From assembly GCF_963924675.1 (NCBI RefSeq), contig NC_089224.1:44063158-44127157 (forward strand): a stretch of 64,000 nucleotides of DNA, read 5' to 3'. A program made the position numbers and the translations under genes. The DNA is from Phocoena phocoena. Its lineage: Eukaryota; Chordata; Mammalia; Artiodactyla; Phocoenidae. Under the pieces are notes generated by a model. That model made no database searches and was not told the origin of the DNA. It worked only from the letters and a program-made list of their open reading frames with translations. This document shows, one piece after another, positions 1 through 10,850 of this stretch; the first letter of the stretch is position 1, and each line of letters begins with the position of its first letter.

Positions 1-460
1 AAAAACTTCCACAATTTTCCATAGATGGGAACTAAATTACCATTTCCTTGTGTCTGCAAAACTTGGAGTAAGAAGCAGATCATTTATGATAATTGTGCAC
101 AAAGTTCCCCATGCTAGTAATATAAATTGAGGGAAGACTGAGGGAGGGGTAATGGTAATAAAATTAAGGTGGCCACACAGAAACTTATCAAAAGATTCAA
201 TTAAGGTTAATATGGTTAATTTCAGAATGTGAATATGATTCTCGGAATTAAAGTACCAGGAGGCAGTGTCAATAGTTTTGAGAAAAATTCTGCATATGAA
301 AATAATATTGCCAAATGTAGATACTGAATACAATTGTAAGCATGATATTAAAAAGAATATGTTTTTATTACATCAACTGAAATTGATCGTGCTGTTTCAT
401 GAATCCATGGCTTTTTATAATCTATCCCTATGGCTAGATTCTCTCCCCTGATTTATCCAC
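1..460. other. Unassigned A+T-rich sequence
   Basis: No gene, RNA or recognisable repeat was seen. Short open frames on both strands overlap one another and have no protein-like composition. The last bases (461-472) form the likely left target-site copy of the following SINE. Confidence 0.5.
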
Positions 461-473
461 AAAAGGACCTTAT

Positions 474-803
474 GGGATTCCCTGGTGGCGCAGTGGTTTA
501 GAATCCGCCTGCCAATGCAGGACACACGGGTTCGAGCCCTGGTCCGGGAAGACCCCACATGCTGTGGAGCAACTAAGCCGTGCGCCACAACTACTGAGCC
601 TGCGCTCTAGAGCCAATGAGCCACAACTACTGAAGCCCGTGTGCCTAGAGCCTGTGCTCCACAACACAAGAAGCCACCACAATGAGAAGCCGGTGCACCG
701 CAACGAAGAGTAGCCCTCGCTCGCCGCTGCTAGAGAAAGCCCTTGAGCAGCAACGAAGACCCAACGCAGCCAAAACCAAATAAATTAAAAAAAAAAAAAA
801 AAA
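474..803 (+). mobile_element. CHR-type tRNA-derived SINE, full length
   Basis: This is a complete cetartiodactyl CHR SINE in sense orientation. It has a tRNA-like head (474-540), a body with the repeated phrase 'ccacaactactga', the phrase 'acccaacgcagccaaaa' near the end, and an A-rich tail to 803. Imperfect target-site copies flank it: 'aaaggacctta' just before and 'aaagaactta' in and after the tail. The head is close to consensus while the body has several transitions and a short tail, so this is not a very recent copy. Such elements are transcribed by RNA polymerase III and mobilised by L1 enzymes. The family call is secure; the subfamily name is not. Confidence 0.95.
486..539 (+). promoter_or_regulatory. 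Internal Pol III promoter (A and B boxes) of the SINE
   Basis: The A box reads 'tggcgcagtgg' (486-496) and the B box 'ggttcgagccc' (529-539). Both fit the tRNA-type internal promoter patterns, and their spacing (about 32 bases between boxes) is tRNA-like. This is the best-preserved Pol III promoter among the SINEs of the window. Whether it is active cannot be judged from sequence. Confidence 0.75.
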
Positions 804-819
804 GAACTTAAGTTCAACA

Positions 820-1065
820 GGAACTTACATTCACCTTCCAAATCACTGAAATATCAATCTTTCTTTGGCACTTCCCTGAACCCAGGTTAGAACTGGTTTC
901 TTCCTAAGTTATGCTGTCACTGAATTGCACTTACTTGTTTACATTTCTTGCTTGTCAAACAGTGAACTCCTACTTGAGAGCAAGGACTTTTTCCATTTTC
1001 TTTGTATATATATTGCTGGTCCTGGTAGTTATTAGGTATGATGTATATGTGTGCTAAATGAATGA
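820..1065 (+). mobile_element. L2 LINE, 3' end remnant
   Basis: The segment ends with an L2 3'-terminal phrase: 'gagagcaaggactttttcc' followed by 'ggtagttattaggtatgatg' and 'gtgctaaatgaatgat'. These correspond to the 'gagggcagggac', 'tagtaggtgctcaataaat' and 'gaatgaatga' blocks of the L2 3' end. It is strongly diverged, as expected of this ancient mammalian family. No coding potential remains. Confidence 0.6.
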
Positions 1066-1879
1066 TTTACATGATTTTAGTCATTATAATTCATGATAAC
1101 CTCTTTCTAGTAGGAAGTAACAATCAAGACCAATTGTCTCCTTTTAAGTCTTCTGAGTTTAAGATGCCAGAAGCAATGTTTTGCATATTGTGTTGGCAGG
1201 AGGACACATATCCGGGTCATTTAAGACACTTTGACAAGACAATGGAATAAGAGGATTGGTGGTGGAGAATAGATCACATGAAATTAATGAAAGAAGGCAA
1301 TGCAGAGGAAAAAAATAGCACAAACCTCCACCCACTTGTAGATGTTTAGTTCTACATGGAAGAAGACACTTAGGAGAGTAAATAAAGGAAACAGCAGGCT
1401 TGGTTAAAGTTTTGCACAACACACAGAAATCTACTGTTCTTGAAAGACCAGAGAGGAATATTATTTGGACTTCTACTCAATCTGCTTCCTACTCTAAGTG
1501 CGATTGCTGACAAAATTGGGAAAGTCTCTCTCAGTGACTTTTTCTTAGTAAGCGTTTTAGACACTTTTCTACCAACTAACCCACTATCATCACTGCTCTA
1601 TAATTATTTCTTCTAGTAGTCTGTGAGTTACTTGAAGACAGCACCCTGACTTTGGCTTTATTTTTCCTTGCCAAAGAATCATAATTTATTTGGATACATA
1701 CACAGAGTTTTGATTATTTTTTAGATAAATATTCTTTTTTGTATCAGCTAAATGGGGCCTGGTCCTATTTACATGAAAATCTATGTAGAGCATTATAATG
1801 CTAAAAAATTCTGTTGGTTTCATGTTAAGAGTATCCAGTGGTAATGCAATAACAAGAAAAACAGAAGACCTACTTATTA
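1066..1879. other. Unassigned, with a possible L2-like patch
   Basis: Mostly unrecognised A+T-rich DNA. Around 1610-1680 the phrase 'agtctgtgagttacttgaagacag' resembles the L2 3' region, but the match is short and uncertain. Open frames here (for example 1159-1564 on the minus strand) overlap in different frames and look like chance. Confidence 0.4.
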
Positions 1880-2345
1880 GGCATGACTGGGAAAGTTCTG
1901 GAAATATTTATAAAAATTGTTGCAAACTTCTAAGAACTCATCTTAGGGAAATAAGTCAAAATAAGTAATAAGGAAAAAAGCTATATTCTCAAAGATGTTC
2001 ACTGAAAAATTAATAGTGAAGGTTATAAACTAAATTTCAACAAAAGAAGAAATTGATCAATTATTCCACATTAATGCAATGAGATATTTATATAGTCATT
2101 AAAATGATACTTATAAAGATTTCACAGACACATAGGAAAGAGTTATTATAAAATTTAAAAGGAAAAAAGTGAACTGATAATTGCAAATGCTATATGATTG
2201 CAATTATGGTATATATGCACTAAATGGAAAAATGAGTGAAATAAAATATTATTATAGTAATGTCTTTAGGGTGGTAGGATTATGACTGTTTTTAATCTTT
2301 TAAAATTATCTTTAATGTTATAGTATTTAAAATAAAGTCAAGAGA
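1880..2345 (+). mobile_element. Ancient L1/HAL1-type LINE 3' end
   Basis: The order of blocks is typical of an old L1-related 3' end. It has a region like 'caatgagatatttatatagtcattaaaatgat', then an A-rich part with 'gtatatatgcactaaatgg', then 'gggtggtaggattatgactg' followed by T-rich sequence. The match is by order and wording of phrases rather than high identity, so the subfamily is left open. No reading frame is preserved. Confidence 0.45.
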
Positions 2346-4357
2346 GAAAATTTGAGGGTTTTTTTTTTCCTCTTGGGCACTTATGTTGACTTAAGATGAC
2401 TTTAAAGGACAAAAAGCAGTTCTTATAAAAAATCACAATATAACTCATTTATTCAACATTTCTTAAATATTTGCTAGAAACTTCTGTGTCCCTTGAGCAT
2501 TTCTATTTTTTTTTTGTACCAGTGATGTCTAATCTAACAATTTTGTAGGTCAGAAGTTCAATACCTCAATATCTCAATACCTCAGCTCAGCATCATCCAG
2601 GGCTTCAGAAAATCAATGATATATGAATATTGTCAATGGCCAATTGAAATATGTTGTGGTGGCAGTGACCATAACAGGCAGCTGCTGTCATCATCACTGA
2701 CATTTTTTACAGAGGTGCCAAGGATTGAAACAGCTTGGAAGATTTAAGTGCTTTGGTCTCTGAAAAGAGTGCTTCACAATGAAGGCTTATGGCAAGGTCG
2801 GGGTTAAGCAGCAAGTGCTTGGCAGTTACAAATAGTGAATACTGAGGCAGTACCTAATGGGCTGTATTGTAACATTAAAAAGCCCATAAAAATGGCAATT
2901 TGGGAATTTGGTAGAGCAGAGACCCTGGCAAATGCAGTTAAAGGACACTCACTCATCTAAAAGCAGCCCTCTGGTGCCAAAGACTTGCTTCACCTTCAAG
3001 GTCATTCCCCTGAAAAATATCTTCTATAAATATTGAGAAATCTGCCATTTTCTGTAAGCTAGTCAAAACTCCAAGTAAAAACCAAACTATTTTTCATCTT
3101 TAAATGATTTTCAAAATCATGCAAAAAGTAAATGTTTGGAAAATTCTTCTACAAGGCAAGATGAAAAAATAATTAAATGTGAACAATTAGGTTACAGTAT
3201 TTGAACTCCACCTCTAAATTGGACTCCGAGGTATAGGGAATGAGTAATTTATTAGTCTCTATTTTACAAATTTCCTCTAATTAGACAGAAACAAGGCACA
3301 CGGGTTGTTTGGTGGTGGTGGTGGTGATATGTGGGTGTCTATGTGTGTGCTTGAGAGTGCACATATGTGTCTGTTTATACCTGCAGGCCTCAGTTTTAAT
3401 AGGCAGGACCTATCTATACAAGAGGGGGCCAGCATTACTATTTTTGCTTTTAAAAGTTCCAGATTCTTCTTCCTAGCTGCCAGGATCACATTTCTTTACA
3501 TTTACAACAAATATTCAACACTTCTGCCCCTTGTCAAACCAACCCCTCCCTTTGCTCTTCATGTCACCTGCTGTAGTAATTGCTGGCACTGCCATGCTTT
3601 TATTTACTAGGAAGAAACCTGGGGTTGTGCCCATGGAGAGGAAATTTTAAGAAACGTGATAAAAAGAGAAAGATTAGAATCCTCTAAGCATCCTGGAAAG
3701 TAAGGCATTTGGAGAAACATTGTACCCAAATCATTGTGGGCATCAACCTAATTATAAAGACATTAAGGACCTGGGGCAGCAGTGAGCTGCTTTCTCAAGA
3801 GCGGCAGGAGCCTTCTGCTGGGAACAGCCCTATGTGGTCTCACAGTTCAAAAAGGAGGATGAAAAAAAACCACACCTGGGAATCTGTGGAAAGAGTGAGC
3901 TTTAGTACTTTGTCTTTGATCACTTAGAGTAAGGACAAGGGCTCACATGGCAACCAAATGTATTTTCTCTGCTTAACTACCTCTTTTTAGCCTGATAGGT
4001 GCCTACTGTCTTAATTAGGCACCTCATTCCACACAGAAAAGAAGGCACAGCAGTGCTGCTTCATGTTATATATTCTGCTCAGTCCCCTTTGGGTAGTAAG
4101 AGCTGTTTTTGATACTAAAACTGATTTGTATCTTTTTCTTTCTCTTAACCTTGGCTCTACAGTCTGCTAGATGTCTGCAGTGGTACTTGCCTCAGCAGAA
4201 GGGTCATACCTTACTAGCCTGACAACTCTTTACATATGCCATACCAGGTATAAAAACTATTGGGATTTTGGGATTTAGCTCTCTCACCATAACCCTATAA
4301 AACCTGACAGCCAGATGGTCAAGTACATTCAAATGACGGCAGCTAAACACAAAGGGG
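2346..4357. other. Unassigned intergenic DNA
   Basis: No gene or confident repeat was seen. There is a small (GTG)n-like patch at about 3310-3328. The 101-residue open frame starting at 3305 overlaps a minus-strand frame and has no recognisable domain, so it is treated as chance. Confidence 0.45.
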
Positions 4358-4382
4358 AAAAAAAAAAGAAAAAGAAAAAGAA

Positions 4383-4414
<32 letters not shown>

Positions 4415-4470
4415 CCGGGGGAGGGAGAGGGAGAGAGAGAGAGTGTTTGTGTGTATGTATGTGAGGGAGA
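4358..4470. repeat. Compound microsatellite (A-rich, TA, GA, GT)
   Basis: An A-rich block (aaaaag repeats) is followed by (TA)n at 4382-4399, a GA-rich purine block to about 4443, then a (GT)-rich stretch. The apparent minus-strand protein here is only a translation of the repeat. Confidence 0.9.
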
Positions 4471-5767
4471 CTGTTTCATTCAAATTTTAAAATGCAGCTG
4501 GAAAACCCCCTCAAAACCTGTGAAAACACTGCATGGCAAAATCTTCCCCACTTGTAATAAGCTCAGCATTCACAGACAGTTCTTAGGTGAGAAAAAGAAA
4601 GGAAATGAACTTGTTTTTGATACACATTTGTTCTGATCTGAAATATCTTGACATACACTTAACAGCTCTATCTTTGGCTTTGGGTCACACTCTTATCCTA
4701 ATCCCTCATGTTATTCAGTGTTTTGCAAGGGAAAGCATCCATAATTTCAGATTGCTTTAGAGAACACCAGGCCTCTAATGTGTGTACAATGCAACATTTC
4801 CCCCTTGACTTTTGCAGATTGCATCACCTTTTAGAGTTGACAGTAATTTGCAGGAAGCAGGAGAGAGATTGGGCTTAATGCTCATAAAGAATGAATTGTG
4901 CCAATTTAGTTATCCAAATACTTTCAAAGTGAGACACTCTCCTTCCTCACAGGTGTTAGACATGTTATCATGAGAAAGCTAGAAGGGCTGTATGCAGCAG
5001 TTAAGCGTCAACTAATCATTTTTATAATAGCTAAATTGTAATGACAGAAAACAAGAGGGCTAAATATAATGGCAGACAATATTATGTTGTATCTCTATGT
5101 GTTTCAGAATTTTTTTCATCCGAAGTAGTTCAGGGGTTCCCAAGCTTTTAGTACAATCCACTTTAGGCATTGATAGACAAGGATAAAGCCATCTTTCACA
5201 GACATTTTAAATTAATGCTTTAAAAATGACTTGAATGTTTTAAAGTACTACCTAGTGATTACATGCTGTGTTTATGTGTTTTGAGGACTATATTTATATA
5301 TTCATATCTGGTACTAGGAGTTAGGAGCAAAAATAAATTGGCACAGGTGGGAAAGGAGTAAATAAGATGAAAATTAACAGTCAGTTCTAGTAAGAGAGAG
5401 GAAATCAAATAGCAAATTGGTCCAATGGGAGTACCCATGAATGAGTTGGTTGGTTATAGTAGAACTTCCTATCACCCTTGGCAAGGGCGATCTTAGAATC
5501 CCTGTTTTCTCTTTGAACCAATTTGAAGAAAGAATTCTTTTCATTTGGGTACTCATTTACAATGTACCTGGACAAATTTCTAAGAAACCAGGAGAATGTA
5601 AATGCTTCTCCGGTTATGATTGATGGTGGTGACTCACTTACTGACTGTTAAGCCACCCCACAGCTGCATGGATCTGCCATGGTGTCATAATGGTCAACAT
5701 TTTATATACACCTGTGTCCCTACCTTGGTTCATATAAGTTGACTTCATGAATGCTGACTATTAAGGG
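4471..5767. other. Unassigned, with one possible old DNA-transposon fragment
   Basis: No gene was seen. Around 5125-5200 'caggggttcccaagctttt' resembles the ends of old hAT-type DNA elements, but the similarity is too short to name a family. The remainder is unremarkable. Confidence 0.4.
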
Positions 5768-6010
5768 CAGTAGAGTGTAGAGACTGAGTACAAATTTGGA
5801 GCCAGACTTTTTTGGTTCTAATTCTAATCCCGCTAATTACTAGTTGTGTGACCTTGGGACAATTATTTAACCTTCGTCTCAGGTTTCTTGTCTTAAAAGA
5901 ACTATGTTAATTGTACCTACTTTAGGATTGCTGTGAGGATTAAGTGGTAATTTATAAAATTAGCACATAGTAATAACTATATATCTGTTAGTTTTTATTC
6001 TTCTTCATAT
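5768..6010 (+). mobile_element. MIR SINE
   Basis: Core phrases of the mammalian-wide MIR element appear in order: 'gagccagac', 'ttactagttgtgtgacctt', 'gggacaattatttaacctt', 'ctgtgaggattaagtgg' and 'agcacatagtaataa'. The tRNA-like head comes first, so the element lies on the plus strand. It is old and diverged but nearly full length. Confidence 0.85.
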
Positions 6011-7088
6011 GACCTGGTAGATTGTATTTGCAAGTTGTTGGTGGGATATATCATGGTATCTATGAAAGAAGCAAAATCTTTAGACAATGAGAAAGGAAAG
6101 AAGGAAAAGTCTATGGTGGAGCTTGACTTCCTAGGCCAAAGAGTTGATTCCATTCAGCTTTGTATTGTGCCAGCCTCCTTTGCAATACTGCTTAATTTGC
6201 CAAATCATGAAAAATATTAATTAGTGCGTTTAAAAACGTACATGCCTTTAGAGATTGTGTACATTTTACTTTTAGAAGAAAGAAGTGAAAATTTCATATA
6301 CTACTATAAAATTTGTATTTCAATTTTATATACGGTATTACTATGCACACATATACATCAAAGTTCAGCAAGATGTTATTTTGCAACTAAACTGGAATTT
6401 GACATTGGGCATTAATCTTTGTCCAAAAATGTTACAGAAACCTGGATGAGTATAGATAAGGAGCAAGGATGGTAATATGTGTTGACATCAGGAATCTAAT
6501 TTTTTGCAGAAAATATTTCAGAATTTTGAAAATATCTCTTGAGGTACACTTATTTCAAGATTTTTTAAAGTTCAGTGTTAGAAGTAAATGACCTAGAACC
6601 ATAACCAAATTAGTTTTTCAAGCAAAGGAGCATGAGTAGAAATACGGGAGTTTTAGTGTCTCAATAGGGAAAGAAGGTAGAATAATTGTAAGAAATAAGA
6701 TAACCAATCAAAGCAACTGACCATTTGCTGTATCTGCTGATGCTTATGGTAGAAACTGACTTAGAAACATACAGAAATAGAATAACTAAGAAGGTAAGAA
6801 GTAGACTTCTGAGACTTGGAAAAGAAAACACGAAGAAACAAAAGAAAAAATGAGTAACTAAAACACTCATGATAATCCATGATCACTCTTAATTAGGAGA
6901 AAAATTAATTAGGGGAATAATTCAAGCTAACTAGATATCCCTACTATAAGGTGAAATGTATGAAAGCAAAAATAAAACTTTAAGCTTGTTCGTCAGTGAT
7001 TTGCCAGTTAAGGCATGTAAAAAGGTGAGATACTTAGCAACTTTAAGAAGGTATTGAATTATCCTTAGGAATCATTAAATAACGTTTT
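6011..7088. other. Unassigned A+T-rich DNA
   Basis: No gene or confident repeat is visible. Small open frames (for example 6035-6220) are isolated and without recognisable protein features. Confidence 0.45.
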
Positions 7089-7257
7089 CCTCCCTCCCTT
7101 CCTCCCTCCCCCTTTCTTTCCCTTCCTTCCTTCCTTCCTTCTTTCTCTCTCTTCCTACTTTTACTGTCTTCGCCTCCCTTCCTCCCTCCCTTCCTCCCTC
7201 CCTTCATCCCCTGCTTCCTCCCTCCCTCCCTTCCTTTCCCTCTCCTTTTCTTCTCCC
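7089..7257. repeat. Polypyrimidine tract, (CCTT/CCTCC)n low complexity
   Basis: About 170 bases are almost purely C and T on the plus strand, made of irregular cttcc and ccctcc units with a break near 7158-7172. Apparent lysine/glycine/arginine-rich open frames on the minus strand are translations of this tract. Confidence 0.95.
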
Positions 7258-7941
7258 AAAGAGTAGAAGAAAACATCCTGGGGTAAAATGACATTACTGA
7301 ATAGACTAGTTTTCCAGAACCTGCAATCATTGGAAGTTCTACAAACGCAGACACTAAGTTTGCTAAAGACAATCTTTTTCCACACGCAAGTCCTTAGGAC
7401 TCTGGTGAGACTAGAAATAGTTTTTATTTGGAATTATACAGCAGAAAGTGGACTTTTTTAACCATTGAAAAATATATTTGAAAAAGTGGGAGGAAATCTC
7501 AAGGTGGTTTTTTGATTTATAAACAGGGATGTTGAACTTCAAGTGTTTAAAATAATATTCAATTCTGCCAAGTGTCTCCTAAGTCATTTAAAATTTTTGT
7601 TTTAGATCTTTGCACTGCAATTCTCTTCACCTCAGGCCTTCCAAAGGCTGCTTTATTCATTTCATTCAAGTTTCAAATTGAAATCATCTCCTCCCACAAT
7701 CTTATCTTATAACCTAAGGGTATATACCTCATCCACTCCAAACTCAAAAATAGAGAAATCCTGATTTGCCTTTGACTTTCCTTGTTAATATGGCCTCTTA
7801 AATAATGGAACTAAAAATTTTAAAACAAATTAAAAACTAGACTGAACAAGGTCACCTGATTGTTATTTCACCATATATTTAAAAAGTGGGCCTATTTTCT
7901 TATCTGGTCTAAATATTTCAGAAAGGCAAAGATAAAAGAAA
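7258..7941. other. Unassigned A+T-rich DNA
   Basis: No gene, RNA or recognisable repeat was identified between the pyrimidine tract and the SINE target site. Confidence 0.45.
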
Positions 7942-7956
7942 ATGAAAGAATAATAT

Positions 7957-8309
7957 ATATATATTTAAAATTAATTAATTTATTTTTGGCTGCATTGGGT
8001 CTTTGTTGCTGCGCGTGGGCTTTCTCTAGTTGTGGCGAGTGTTGGCTACTCTTCACTGCAGCGTGTGGGCTTCTCATTGCAGTGGCTTCTCTTGTTGGGG
8101 AGCAAGTGCTCTGGGCGTGCAGCCTTCAGTAGTTGTGGCACACGGGCTCAGTAGTTGTGGCTTGTGAGCTCTAGAGCACAGGCTCGGTAATTGTGGCGCA
8201 CGGGCTTAGTTGCTCCACGGCATGTTGGATCTTCTCGGATCAGGAATTCAACCTGTGTCCCCTGCACTGGTAGGTGGATTCTTAACCACTGCACCACCAG
8301 GGAAGTCCC
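7957..8309 (-). mobile_element. CHR-type SINE, full length, with exact target-site duplication
   Basis: Read on the minus strand this is a full-length long-form CHR SINE, ending on the plus strand with 'ccaccagggaagtccc'. It is flanked by perfect 15-base copies of 'atgaaagaataatat' at 7942-7956 and 8310-8324, the mark of L1-type target-primed insertion. The A-rich tail reads as TTAATTAATTTATTT-like sequence on the plus strand. Body transitions indicate moderate age. Confidence 0.96.
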
Positions 8310-8324
8310 ATGAAAGAATAATAT

Positions 8325-9499
8325 TAATTTCACATTATTCCTAGTTTAAAATGAGAAATGTTCCAGAGGGTTTAACCCCATAATATCCTGAAAAGCTGCC
8401 CCTTCCCAGTGTCACATCAAATGAATGTAAAACTGAAAGCAGAAACAATCTGTAACTTCATTTTGAGTTGATAGCTGAAACTTATTTTTCATTGCAGAGT
8501 AACACATGAGAAAAAAAATCACGATATTATATATATATATATTTATATATATATTCTATTCATTCTATACAAGCAACTCTGCTTCAGTTGTAAATAGCCT
8601 GTTATGTGATTCGAAGATATCAGAGATAATGGTCACCTTGCATTATAAATTTTGGTATGCTTTTATGCCAAGAGAAAAGAAATGAGGTTTTTAGTTGACG
8701 TTGCAATATACTGGATTCTTTTTTTAGTTAAGTAGCAGGAAGCAGTTGACTTTCACTCTAATGGAATGAATGTTTTCTTTAACAGGCTGTCCATAATATT
8801 AAATCCTGGGTTTGAGGGACCACAATGTTAAGTGTCTAAAATATGCTCAATGACTGAATGAGTTTCCTGTGTGGAATAAATAATGTTTGGCTAAATCCAT
8901 TTATTGCTTACAAGATAAAATATTGTGTCTGACAAAATTAAATTTCCTCCATAGCCCATGCATTAGCATAATGTGGATTTTCCAAGCTGCATTTATACAT
9001 GATATAATGTAAGCTTTAATGAATGAAAGTAAGTACAGGTTATTTCAGTAGCAATTCTCCAGGGCTTTCCAGAAGTTTTGATGGCAGATCAGCTCTATGC
9101 AGCTGAAAAAAATTGTTGATGATGACCAAGTAGACTGTTATGATATATTCTGTAAGATGAAAAAGTAGCCACAGAAAGCTAAAAGATGTCCAGATGAAGA
9201 TTTTTACTTTATTCCAATTTATATTATATATAAGAACACCAAGATATTAAGTTAGATTATTTCCTCTAAGATAGGACCCATGAAGACAGTTGCTATTAAT
9301 GCAAATCAGTCAGAGTTTAGATGTAGGGAAAAAAAAGGATGGGTGGACAGATCTCAAAGAAATGTGGGAAATAAAGAACCTCATAACAAATTTATTTTCA
9401 GAATAAATTGCAGGGCAGAGACAGAAAACAAAGTTGAATATGTTTTCACCATATTTCATTATAGTCAGTGATATATCTATTTCCTGAACACCTATATTT
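8325..9499. other. Unassigned, with a short (TA)n patch
   Basis: A (TA)n-rich patch lies at about 8525-8556. Otherwise no gene or confident repeat was recognised. Confidence 0.45.
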
Positions 9500-10850
9500 T
9501 AAAATTAGATTTGTTGAGGTATAATACATAGGGAGTAAAATTCAATCTTTCTGTGTGTTCATTTTAATTTTGACAAATGATTGCAGTAGTGTTATGACCA
9601 CTACAATCAAGATGTAGAACATTCTCATCATCCCCAAAATACCACTGTGAAGTCAATCCCTTCCAGAATGTCACATAAACATAATTATAGAGTAGGCAGC
9701 TTTCTGAGTCTAGCTTCTTACACTTATTATAATGTACTTGATAGACATCATGTAGTTGCACGTATCAGTAGTTCATTGCCCTTGGTGCTGAGGTGAGTTG
9801 TATTCCATTGTATGGATGTACCACAATTCGTTAATCCATTCATCAGTCAATAGAAAATTGGAGTGTTTCCAATTTGGGGCAATTATAAATAAAGCTGCTT
9901 TGCACATTTGCATGGGGGATTTTTTTTTGACATATGCTTTCATTTCTCTTGGGTAAATATCTAGATATTGAGCTTTGGGGTTGTACAGTAAGCACATGTC
10001 TTACTTTATAAGAAATCATCAAACTGTTTTCCAAAGTGACTATACCATTTTGTATCCCCACTAACAACGTATGGGAATTCCAGTTGCTCCATATTCTCAT
10101 CATAACTGATATTTGCAGATTTTATTATTATTAATGTTATTTTAGCCAGTCAATAGTATCTCATTGTGATTTTAGTTTTCACTTCCCTAATGACATGATG
10201 ATGAGTACCTTTTTATGTGCTTATTTATTTTTTATGTTTATTTGAATTATCTTAACATTTTTTACCTATTTCTATTCTGTCATGTGTCTTCTTGTTGAGA
10301 TGTAATAATTCTTTTTGTATCTTGGATACCAATTTTTTACGAATTACATGTTTTGCAAACTTTTTCCTAGTCTGGAGTTTGTCTCTTCATTTTCTTAGTA
10401 GTATCTTTCGAAGATCAGGAGTTTTTATTTTTTTATTTTTTTGCGGTACGCGGGCCTCTCCCTGCTGTGGCCTCTCCCGTTGCGGAGCACAGGCTCCGGA
10501 CGCGGAGGCTCAGCGGCCATGGCTCACGGGACTAGCTGCTCCGCGGCATGTGGGATCTTCCCGGAACGGGACACGAACCCGTGTCCCCAGCATCGGCAGG
10601 AGGACTCTCGACCACTGCGCCACCAGGGAAGCCCAGGAGTTTTTATTTTTATGAAGTCCAATTTATCATTCTTTTTTTAAAAAATGTTTTCTGCTTATGT
10701 TACACATAAGCAATTTTTGTCTAACCTAATGTGAAAAAGATTTTCTATGCTTTCTTCTAGAACTTTTATAGCCAAGTTTTATATTTAAGTCTATAACTCA
10801 TTTGACTTAAGTTTTTGTATATGGTACAAGGTATAGATTATGGTTCATGT
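9500..10850 (-). mobile_element. Old L1 (L1M type) 3' region, interrupted by a SINE
   Basis: The plus strand carries the reverse complement of an L1 3' half. Blocks such as 'gtattccattgtatgg', 'aatccattcatcagtcaat', 'ttgggtaaatatctagat' and 'tgtatccccactaacaacg' occur in the order of the ORF2 C-terminal coding region read backwards. Identity to the young L1s at 20.3 and 46.2 kb is low, so this is an older subfamily. It continues on both sides of the SINE at 10433-10634. No intact frame remains. Confidence 0.8.
10433..10634 (-). mobile_element. Short-form CHR SINE inserted into the old L1
   Basis: This is a well-preserved short cetacean CHR SINE on the minus strand, from a T-rich tail to the head complement 'gcgccaccagggaagccc'. 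The 16-base duplication 'aggagtttttattttt' flanks it perfectly at 10417-10432 and 10635-10650. The duplicated target is L1 sequence, so the SINE is younger than its host L1. Confidence 0.96.

Noticed and set aside
7043..7385. Basic Lys/Gly/Arg-rich open frames
   Set aside because: Translation of the polypyrimidine tract.
10292..10680. 120- and 79-residue open frames rich in Arg, Gly and Pro
   Set aside because: Translations of the CHR SINE at 10433-10634. The same wording appears at 38.9, 43.6 and 52.3 kb.
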